64,000 bases of DNA. It comes from Nephrocerus scutellatus. Lineage: Eukaryota > Arthropoda > Insecta > Diptera > Pipunculidae. The DNA lies in NCBI GenBank assembly GCA_947095585.1, contig OX352762.1, forward strand, positions 26,140,669 through 26,204,668. The letters run 5' to 3'. A program made the translations under genes and the position numbers. The notes under the pieces are model-generated. The model did no database searches and was not told the origin of the DNA. It saw only the letters and a list, made by a program, of their open reading frames with translations. Shown in pieces: positions 34,245 to 43,400 of the stretch. Numbering within the stretch: the stretch's first letter is position 1; every line of letters starts with the position of its first letter.

Positions 34245-35534
34245 AAGGGTGATCAATTTAGAGGTATCGGATTTTAAATTGAAATAATAAAACAAAAATT
34301 CAAGTTGATTGGGCAATATTTATTATTTTTGTTTAGAACCATTCATGACATTTATTTTTTGATGAAAATTCCTTTCAAATGTTGGCCGCAACTGCGCCGT
34401 AATTCGGACATCCGTAAACACCAATTTTGAATGACTCGTTCGAGGACTTCGGTCGGTATCTCGCGAATAACTTGAGTAATGTTGGCTTCCAATGCCTCAA
34501 TCGTAGCTGGTTTATCCACAAAACATTTAAACTTTACATACCCCCATAAAAAAAAGTCAAAAGGTGTGATATCACACGATCTTGTCGGCTAATCCACCGG
34601 TCCGAAACGAGAGATCAATTGCTCACCGAAACGAGGACGCAGTAAATCCATTGTGTCACGGGCTGTATGGATTGTAGCGCCGTCTTGTTGGAACCACCAA
34701 ATGTCGTGGAGATCACGGGCTTCAATTTACGGCACCAAAAAGTCGTTTATCATGGCGCGATAGCCATTTGCCATCCACTGTTACATTGGCGCCAGCCTCG
34801 TCTTTGATGAAATTAATATGGGCCGATGATTCCTCCAAGCCGCACCAAATGGTAGTTTTCAATGGATGTAATGGCAGTTCGTGAATGGCTTCGGGTTGCT
34901 CTTCAGCCCAAATACAGCAATTTGCTTATTGACGAAGCCATTAAGCCTCATCGCTGAACAAAATTTGGGTCCCAAAATACGGATCTTCGGCGAGTTTTTC
35001 AAGAGCCGCACGACTGAAAGTATGACGCTTTGGAAAGTCGGCCGAATTCAATTCTTGGACTAGCTGTATTTTATACGCTCTCAAAGCAGGATCTCTGCGT
35101 AAAATCGCCCAAGTATAGTGCCATAAGATAGGCCAAGTTGTTGAGAACGGCGCCGAATAGATTCTTCTGGGTTTTTGGCAAAACTCTATTTACAGTCGCA
35201 ATATTCTCTTCATTTCAGGCTATACGTGGTCTAATCGGTCGAGTATCATCCAATAATGTAGAATTATTCTCAAGATTTCCGATGTTATGCCGAATAGTAC
35301 GTTCGGTAGGACGATTATGTACACCATAAGTTGGCCTGAGCGCGCGATGAACACTTATAACAGAGCGTCAATTTTCGTAATTGTACGATTTGTAAACGTT
35401 TTTGTGGCGTTAGTCTTTCCATGATGAAATGTCAATGAATACTGAATAAAATTGTGTATTTAGTTTGACAGTAGTCACGCGTGATATGTTAAAAAAATCT
35501 TATTCGAAAAAGTACCTCCAATCTGATCACCCTT
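34245..35534 (-). mobile_element. DD41D (rosa-type) mariner, complete ends, dead transposase
   Basis: The ends are inverted repeats beginning AAGGGTGATCA on both sides, flanked by TA (34243-34244 and 35535-35536). Read on the minus strand, a transposase starts MERLTPQKRLQIVQL near 35420 and then shifts frame. It continues PALRAYKIQLVQELNSADFP, ILFSDEAHW, WWFQQDGATIHTARDTMDLL and CDITPFDFFLWGYVK. The second and third catalytic aspartates are 41 residues apart, the spacing of the rosa family known from tephritids. Stops include the Trp of the NWPPR motif (TAG) and one before the second Asp block; frameshifts occur near the start. Length 1,290 bp is normal for a full mariner. Confidence 0.85.
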
Positions 35535-35559
35535 TAGATGTGTTTGTTTGCCTGTGTGT

Positions 35560-35700
35560 TTGTTTGTACTGGCTGACCATGTGATTAAATTTGAATTCAC
35601 TTCCTAAAACCTAAACTTAAACTTATTCAAACTTTGCACACATTTGTATCTCCAATGAAAACCCTTTCTATAAAATTTAATGAATGTTGCAATATGTATA
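35560..35700 (-). repeat. Minisatellite element 3'-end fragment, inverted
   Basis: GGCTGACCATGTGATTAAAT, CACTTCCTAAAACC, AACTTTGCACACATTTGTAT and CTCCAATG are the inverse of the family's 3' part. Confidence 0.5.
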
Positions 35701-35934
35701 GTTGTATAGAAAACACGCGACAAAGTATTACAATCTTGCAAAAATATTAAAATTAGATTTTGTAGTCTGTATTACGCATATATTGTTGGGGCACTCAACG
35801 AATACGTATTTCCGAAGTTGACCATCAACCTTGTATTTGTAGTTTTGTATTATATTTGTAAATCGGTCTAAAAATAATAATTATCAATTTAATGAAGTCA
35901 ATTATTAATTTTGGAATACTTGGATACATATGTG

Positions 35935-36505
35935 TGTGCCGGGTTAATTTGAAACAAATAATATTAGAACCCCTTTAGTTCAAAATTTTTACAAGAACTG
36001 TTGTCACCGGAGATACACAAGTATATGGGAGCCCACGACCTTGGGGCCCGATCACTTCCAAATTTCAATAGAAAGTGTTGTCATCGGTGTTGAAAATTTG
36101 AAGAAAATAGGGTTAATTTTTAGAAAATTTATTTGGGCCTCAGGGACCTCAGGCCCCGGTCACTCCAAAAATTTTACAGAAAGTTTTTTCCATCAGAGAC
36201 ACACATGTATATAAAATTTGAAGAAAATCGGGTTATTATTTTAAAAAAATTGTATGGGGCCTTACGACCCCGGGGACCGAGGTCTCCAGAATTTTTACAA
36301 AAAGTGTTGCCCATCGGAGATAAACATGGGAGGGGCCGCAAATTTTAACAGAAAGTGTTTTCATCGGAGATATGCATGTGTGCCAAGTTTCAACAAAATC
36401 GAATTTCGGAAAGTGGGTTTAAAATTTATCGCAAGATTCCACGACAAACAAAAAACACAAACAAACACACGGCCACGCGAAGTAAATATAGAGAATTTAA
36501 AAATT
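35935..36505 (+). mobile_element. Minisatellite element, four diverged units
   Basis: Units are marked by GTTGTCACCGGAGATACACA, TTTTTTCCATCAGAGACACA and GTTGCCCATCGGAGATAAAC, with GC blocks such as CCCCGGGGACCGAGG. It ends GGCCACGCGAAGTAAATATA and GAGAATTTA, the family 3' terminus. Confidence 0.65.
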
Positions 36506-36769
36506 AAAATCAAATTTTTGAGGAAATGTAAAACACTCGATTACCAGATGATATGATATCTATAGGGTATTGCCAATATTCATTTATATTCACCATAATA
36601 GTATATTCGCAATGATGGCAAAGTAAATGGCAAATTTGGTAGACGTCAAAGTATACAGAGAAGTTATTTTCGTATAACTCATTGCTAATTTATATTAAAT
36701 ATTTTTTATTTGTTTTTATGTACCAAATCGAGAACGTTGTCTGTCATACCTGTCATACAATTGCATAAA

Positions 36770-36800
36770 AAAAAATAAAAAAAAAACAATCCATAAAAAT
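36770..36800 (+). repeat. Minisatellite element terminus, isolated
   Basis: AAAACAATCCATAAAAATTA is the family's 5' terminus with one change, joined directly to a retrotransposon fragment. Confidence 0.5.
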
Positions 36801-37136
36801 TATGAGAGACAGTATGAGACAGTTTATCCCTTCCAGGAAAAAGTGTATCAAACCAAAGGAAAATGCTTGGTATGATTTAAGCTGCAAAGAGGCTACTAGG
36901 AACCGTGAGGTATGCTTTCGGTTATATAAAAAAAACCACTAAGGAAAACCTAACCAAATTTAGACGAGTCAGAAATGATTGCAAAGCCTACCTTAAACGA
37001 GCCAAATTCGACTATAACCAAAAACTGAGAAAAAAATACTTCAATGTCCCAAAGGAAGTAATAATTTTTGGTCATTCGTGAAACGAATTAAAAATACTGC
37101 CTCGTCTTCAATTCCAACGCTCATTCACAACTCTCA
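36801..37136 (+). pseudogene. Fragment of the jockey/CR1-like retrotransposon
   Basis: Frames give FIPSRKKCIKPKENAWYDLS, then ATRNREVCFRLYKKN, LQSLP in a shifted frame, and KRIKNTASSSIPTLIHNS. They correspond to the piece at 18980-18680 on the other strand, so both come from one family. Frameshifts are present. Confidence 0.7.
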
Positions 37137-37547
37137 TCTCTCATCTCTTTCCTCGTACCGACCCATTGCGTGGGGTTCACTGGTGGGGCTCAGTGTGGGG
37201 AAGGGGTCAGTTTGTGTGAGGTCAGTGGGGTGTTTTAAGTGGGTAAGTGGTTAGTTGATTAGCGGTCAGTTTGGTTGGGGCAGTAGAGCGGAAGGGGCTG
37301 CCTAGCAACGCCTGTTATATTAGCATAACATGAAAACTATTGGACCGATTTTGATCAATTTTTCACCATTTTTCCCCGGAGGTTATAGTCTACAGTTTTG
37401 GGTCAGTGGTAGGTTGGTAGTGGTTGGATCAGTGAGGTTAAGGGGTATATGGGTATAGGGTCAGTGGAGGGATCACTAGGTGGGTGGTCACTTGTTTGGT
37501 GGTAAGTGAGGTGGGGGCAGCCGGGCAAGGTCGGGTATTTCAACTAG
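37137..37547 (+). repeat. Helitron 3' portion
   Basis: G-rich diverged repeats of GGGGTCAGTGTG/GGTCAGTGGG type run up to a GGCAGCCGGGCAAGGTCGGG hairpin region and end CTAG (37544-37547) followed by T. The 5' end is missing; it abuts the retrotransposon fragment. Confidence 0.6.
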
Positions 37548-38866
37548 TATAATATAAAATAAAACATTAATATTGTCCTACCGAAGTTTTTTTTGCCGTC
37601 TACGAAGGGACCTAGATATAAGTGAGCGGTATAAACTCCACTCAGTATATATTCTATAGCTGCATAGGAGTAAATTTACGATGCCTTAATAGCGTGCTAA
37701 TAAAATGGTAGGTGTGAGATAAGTGTTTTAAGCTTATTGCTGTCTATTGTTATTACCTGTTTTATTCTTAGATTCATAGCACAGACCACATGGGTTAATC
37801 TCTATCTTGCTAATTGCGATTTGCTTCACTTATGTGAATTAATCCAATCGGATGCTCCATTTAGAAGCGCTTTCTAATCTTGTTTAGTTTTTTATCCAAT
37901 AAAAAAGCCTATTAGTCTTTTGCATTAAAAGTACCTTATTACATCGCAGGCTTAGCTTATTTTTCCAAAAAATACAGTGCAATTCTTACGGTCTGATACT
38001 TGTATAGGGAGGAAATATTTCGGTTTTCTATATTTCTTCTACCAACAAAATTTCCGGTTCTTGTTGATAGCTTGAATTACAGAAGTCTGGATTCGCATTT
38101 ATTGACCTGCTTCTTTTCAAAAGCAAAAGAAAATGCATTGTGTAAACATTATGTGTGTAGAATAAAAAGGGGCGTTTTCACATGCATTTTTAAAATGGAT
38201 TTATTTAGACAGAGCGTTAGAGATGTGACGAAGGTGACTTATCTATCGCAAGTTAAGTTCTCGTTTCGCACAACTTTGTTGTATAGAATTTGAATCGATT
38301 TCTCGCGTTTGGTCACGTAGTCAATTATTCTGCTCCAGATGCAGAATCATTTGTTTATCCAGGTGGCCCGAATTGTAGTTGGATCATCCGTCTGTTTGAA
38401 TTGAATAATAATTTTATAATTTACACGCGCTCTGCAGCTATGACCCATGATTCTTTATTTACCGAGGTTTTATTATTGTAACATAAAATTATTGTAAGTT
38501 TCAGATTTAAGCAGACAAGCTAATAATAAAGTTATTTTTTCATTGTGGAAAAAAAGTGGTTTTTATTCTTGAATCTCATTCTGCCAGTCTTGGCTTGAAT
38601 TAAAACTTTATTTTTTTTTGTAACTATTAGTTTAGTTTCATTTTTAAAGTGTTGTCATCGAAGATACTTATGTGTCCAAAGTTTGAATAAAATCGGGCTT
38701 TGGAAGTGACTTAAAAATTGAATACAGATAAAATGCACAAACAGATTTTGCTCTTGAAAATGTTATTCGCATATGCCAGAAGTATGCCATATGCCAGCAA
38801 AACGCACAAATACAAACATATGAGAAGTTGATCGTTCCAAATTGAAATCTCAACTTTTCACTAGAC
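37548..38866. other. Flank DNA; two short unassigned frames; repeat fragment
   Basis: Frames at 38000-38293 (97 codons) and 38290-38481 (63 codons) have no recognisable domain. The stretch 38648-38715 (GTTGTCATCGAAGATAC, AATCGGGCTTTGGAAGTGA) is a minisatellite-element fragment. Confidence 0.4.
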
Positions 38867-38870
38867 AGTT
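38867..38870. other. Left copy of the 4-bp target duplication (AGTT)
   Basis: AGTT precedes the 5' LTR and is repeated at 47847-47850 after the 3' LTR. Confidence 0.85.
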
Positions 38871-40050
38871 TGTAACGAAGTTGGTTAAATACCACTTCGC
38901 TACAAACCATATGTCTAAAGTAATTGCTATACAAAAACAAACCCAGTCACTCGATATATAATGCAAAATTAACCTATTTTGCATTATATCAATTTAGCGC
39001 AATACGAGTGTACTCGGCCGGTATGCAGTACGTATAAGGTTCAATCCGGCGGTTGAACCAACGAAATTATTTTTTGCGGGAAAAGGGTTTTTCGCCCAAT
39101 GAATGATAGAAATTTATCAATGATATTATTTATAATCAAATAATTTTTCCAAAAAGGGGAAAACAAAATTCCCAAGGAATTCAACTATTAAGACACACTT
39201 ATATGCTCCAATCAATCAACAAAAATCAGAATAGAACATACTACGGCACGGTAGTAAAATCTATTCAAGAGTAGACTATACTGCGGCAAGGCAGCTATAC
39301 CTACTCAAAGGGAAGAAAGCGTTGTGGTTCACAGCAAATTCCCCCTTTACCGACAGCTTTTCGCTGACTACTGTTCTCCACGAACAGCCCCTTTTTTTGG
39401 TGACAAGGCTAGCCGAGTCATATTAATGTAACACGTTGCCGAGGTTGTAAAACCAGACAACTGTGCTGCATTATATACTCGTACTTTCTTTGTCTAGGTC
39501 AATATAACAAAATTGTCAAGGTTGTAAAACCGGGCTAATTTTGTTGTGTTGTACACCCATACTTACTGTGTCTATTGCAGTATAGCGAACGATCGAGGTT
39601 GTAAAACCAGGTAGTATCGCTATATTGTAATTTACAAGACACTAAGCAGTCCGCTTGCTCCCAGTGTGGTAGCTATCCCCCGGACCTCGCTTGCTTACTC
39701 GTATAGTAATTCACTATACCGCGCTGTTCCGTAGAACGCTGCTCGTGTGCTCTAGTAGCAACCACTTAAAGAGCAGAAGCCGCCCATCAACCCCCTTTTC
39801 CGCAGTCGAATACTCTCGGCTGCAATCAAGTTCCCCTGGTTTCCCCGTACCGAGTACGTACAAACCAACGTATCGTAAGTTTATTTAAGTATATTTATAT
39901 GTAAGTACGTATAGACTAAGAGATCAAGAAATAAAGAAGAATTGTAATTTTATATCGAAAACCAACAATCTTTTAATTTGTAACGACGAGCGAGAAGGAG
40001 AAAGAACCCTGGGTGACCGGCGAGCGTCACCCGAGCAAAAGACTGTTACA
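38871..40050 (+). repeat. 5' LTR (1,180 bp)
   Basis: It begins TGTAACGAAG and ends AGACTGTTACA. The offset to the 3' LTR is 7,796 bp throughout. An AATAAA polyadenylation signal lies at 39930-39935. Upstream of it are three hairpins at a 77-bp period (39424-39631). I could not place the transcription start, so U3/R borders remain unknown. Small frames inside are not genes. Confidence 0.95.
39424..39631 (+). promoter_or_regulatory. Three tandem hairpins with invariant core, 77-bp period (5' LTR)
   Basis: The core AGGTTGTAAAACC is at 39442, 39519 and 39596, exactly 77 bp apart. Around each, arms of 14-15 nt pair though their sequences differ: TAATG...CACGTTG with CAAC.GTG...CATTA; AATATAACAAAATT with AATTTTGTTGTGTT; ATTGCAGTATAGCGA with TCGCTATATTGTAAT. 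In hairpins 2 and 3 all non-Watson-Crick positions in the arms are G-U pairs. The core itself has GGTT/AACC. The pattern suggests an RNA structure kept by selection; role unknown (packaging, dimerisation, termination or protein binding are possible). Confidence 0.75.
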
Positions 40051-40054
40051 AATT

Positions 40055-40072
40055 TGGCGCCCGAGCAGGGAC
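40055..40072 (+). other. Primer binding site, tRNA-Lys type
   Basis: TGGCGCCCGAGCAGGGAC lies four bases after the LTR. It equals the complement of the 3' end of animal tRNA-Lys(UUU) except for one A-to-G change at position 11, which can still pair as G-U. Confidence 0.85.
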
Positions 40073-40240
40073 GACTAGAATAGTCGTATCACCGTCCGAC
40101 CAGAAATTAGATAAGCATATGTATTAGATAAGCATATAATACCAGACAACTAGAATAGTTGTATCACCGTCCAACCAGCAGCTAGGCAAGCTTAAAATAC
40201 CATACGATTAGAAAAAAAAAAATCGTATTACCGTCTAACT
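40071..40240 (+). promoter_or_regulatory. Three leader hairpins with compensatory changes, each followed by ACCGTC
   Basis: Hairpin 1 (40071-40087) is ACGACTA-GAA-TAGTCGT, hairpin 2 (40146-40162) is ACAACTA-GAA-TAGTTGT, hairpin 3 (40202-40228) pairs ATACGATT with AATCGTAT over an A-rich loop. At two stem positions both partners change together. Each is followed by ACCGTC (40091, 40166, 40230) and a YRACYRG-like stretch. The location between primer site and gag is where packaging signals lie in retroelements. The first hairpin overlaps the last two bases of the primer site. Confidence 0.75.
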
Positions 40241-40430
40241 GGAAACTATTTAAGCATATAAAATATATATATATATACCCGAGCCGACAACCCGATAACC
40301 GAGACACCCACCAGGTAGCTGAAAGTAGATTGGTGTAAGAATTTATTGGTGAAGGCGTCACCACTGACAATAGACTGAACACCAACCGGGGAGTGTCCAA
40401 ATTCAGAAATTAAACACATCTACCTTTCAA

Positions 40431-43400
40431 ATGGCTACATTAGAGCCTGAGATTAATGCCTCTGCGGTGTACTCTCTCCGTAAAGAAGAACTAGTCAACG
40501 AGTTGGAGCGTCGTGGCATCGACTCCACAGGCACTGTTGATGAACTACGGAAAAGGTTAAGCGCTGAGATCAAAACAACGAAACCAACCGAAAAATTAAC
40601 CCCGACCAAAAAAGGAAGCGAAATACCGGCCATCATCTACCCAGAAGTAGATACAGGTACTTCACAGAAGAAAACCGAAATGAAAGAGGAATTGCGCGTA
40701 GCACAGCCGACTGGTCAGATTTACGAAACCTCGCCCAGGATGTACGCAGAAGTAGATGCAAGTACCGCACAAGCAGTAGATGCGCGCTCTCCACCAACTT
40801 TCGCATACCGATTATCCGACGCAGACATAATGGACAAAGTACGAAAATGGAATGTGAGGTACGACGGCGGTACAAATAATCCACTGGAGTTCTTGGAACG
40901 TGTTGAAGAATTGGCCGAGTGTTATCAAGTACCTCTCGATCGCATCGTCCGGACTCTTCCCGAGTTGCTGAAAGGGAACGCGTTGGTGTGGTACCGGAAT
41001 AGCAAAGAGCTATTAGTTAATTGGAAAGCATTTAGCGAAGAACTGCGCCGTTTTTTTTTACCACCACGTTTCTACACCCAACTACTGGATCGCATTCGGA
41101 GTCGTACACAAAACCACCGAGAAAAGGGCAAAGAATTTCTCACATCGATTCAAGCCCTGATGCGATGGCATACCACCATGACCGCTGAAGAGAAACTCGA
41201 TAGAATCTATGACAATCTACGACCCGACTACCGGCATTACATCAAGCGAAGGGAGTTCAGCACGTTGTCCGACTTAACCATCCTGATCGAAGATTTCGAA
41301 TGTTTAATGGCAGACCAACCTGTCTCACGACTCCCTCAACCACAAAATCGGCCATTGCCACTCCGTCCCGCCGTTCCGCCATTTCGTTCTACCGCACTGC
41401 CATTTCGTCCACAAGTACAATACAGTCAACCAGCACCGCAACCCGTAGCCACATCACAGCAGCTGCCCATCCAGTCCGCTCGACCAATTCTGCCACTAGA
41501 TCTAATAGCAAATAATACAATATACCCGTCGCACACCAGCAATGTCACACCATCGTATCAACCAGTGGCCAACGATGTAACACATTTATACCCGTCACAC
41601 ACCAGCAATGTCACACCATCGTATCAACCAGTGGCCAACGATGTAACACATTTATACCCGTCGCACACCAGCAATGTCACATCGTCGTACCAACCAGTGA
41701 CCAACGATGTAACACATTCATACCCGTCACACACCAGCAATGCCAACCACCGGACCTCTACCACGAACTCCATATATTCACATCCGTCGCACACCAGTAA
41801 TGCAACACCAACCAGCGCATACGAGCGAAAAACCCACTGTTGGGCATGTAGTCAGCCTGGACACCTGCGGAAGCATTGTCAACAACCACGCCTACTTTTC
41901 TGCTCATACTGCGGCACTCAGGGGATACAGACCCGCCACTGCCAATGTAGACCGGGAAACGTCAAACGGGCCGTCCAATCTTGTGAGGCATTAGACGCCC
42001 CCACCTTGGCTACCCTCAGCCACGCCTCATATACATTACCCATATCCTTTTATAATCACCAATACAACGCCGTCATCGACACCGGGGCCGGAAGGTCATG
42101 CATCGGAAAAACCATACAGCGAATCTGTAAAGCTAACCGAGTACCAGCCCGACCGATAGCCATGACTTTCGCTTTAGCCGATAAGTCCACTATTACCGCC
42201 CACCAGGCGTATACGACAAAATTAACATGGGAGGGACGCACCTTTACGCACGAGTTCGTGTACATACCGGAACTCATGGACAAAATCCTGATAGGAACCG
42301 ACTTTTTGTCCAAGTTCGGATTTACCATAAAATGCGGTAATGAGACAATAACAGCTCGAACCCAGCCTGGCCGACCAGTTATCCAAAGCCTCTTTTCCGA
42401 AGAACAACAACTGAAGAAACTCCTGGCAACCGAAATACCCACGTTTGAAAAGCTGAAAGGACCAACCGACATCACAGAACATGAAATACGGCTTAAGCAT
42501 CAACGCCCATTTAAGCAACGATACATGCCAAGGAATCCCGCCATGCAGGCAATCATCAATCAAGAAATAGACCAGCTATTAGCAGAAAACAAAATCGAAC
42601 CATCAAATAGCCCCTATAGCTCTCCGATAGTCCTAGTAAAGAAAAAACAAGGCACGTGGAGGCTATGCGTAGACTACCGTCAATTAAATGAACTCTCTAT
42701 CAAAGACGCATACCCTCTACCACAAATCAACCACGTACTGGACAAACTAAAGGGAGCTAGATATATTTCAACAATCGATTTAAAGCAAGGTTATTGGCAA
42801 ATACCACTAAAACCAACCAGCCGCCCGTGTACCGCTTTTACAGTCCCTGGGAGAGGACTTTTCCAATGGAAAGTCATGCCGTTTGGACTTCACTCCGCTC
42901 CTGCCACTTTCCAACGACTACTCGACAAGATAATCAGCCCCGAGCTAGAGCCGCACGCTTTCGCCTATCTAGACGACATTATCATCATCGGGCGCACCTT
43001 TTCAGAACACATGGCAGCGTTAAAAGAAGTATTCCGACGACTGAGAATGGCAAAACTTAAAATAAATCCCGACAAATGCGAATTTGGAAAAACCGAGATG
43101 CGTTACCTCGGCCATATGGTGAACAGACATGGCATACATACCGACCCATGCAAAATTGAAGCCGTAAAAACCCTCATGGCACCACGAAATATAAAAGAAC
43201 TCCGGCGAATCATCGGCATAGCATCCTGGTATCGACGTTTTGTACCGAACTTCTCGACCATAACCGCACCGCTTACCAGATTGTTAAAGAAAACTCAGAA
43301 ATGGTCATGGGGAGAAGACCAGAAGAAAGCCTTTGAAATGTTAAAAACAAAATTAACCGAAGCACCAATACTTGCTTGCCCCGATTTCACCCGCCAGTTC

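Noticed and set aside
39030..39060. tRNA B-box-like AGGTTCAATCCG within the LTR
   Set aside because: One base short of the B-box consensus and no A box at the right distance.
39424..39631. LTR hairpins as microRNA precursors
   Set aside because: Stems of about 15 bp with a large loop are too short for a typical precursor.
39691..39888. 65-codon frame in the LTR, repeated at 47487-47684
   Set aside because: It is present only because both LTRs are the same; no domain, and it lies in untranslated sequence.
42056..42563. Minus-strand frames of 113-139 codons opposite gag-pol
   Set aside because: Shadows of the real coding strand with no recognisable domain.
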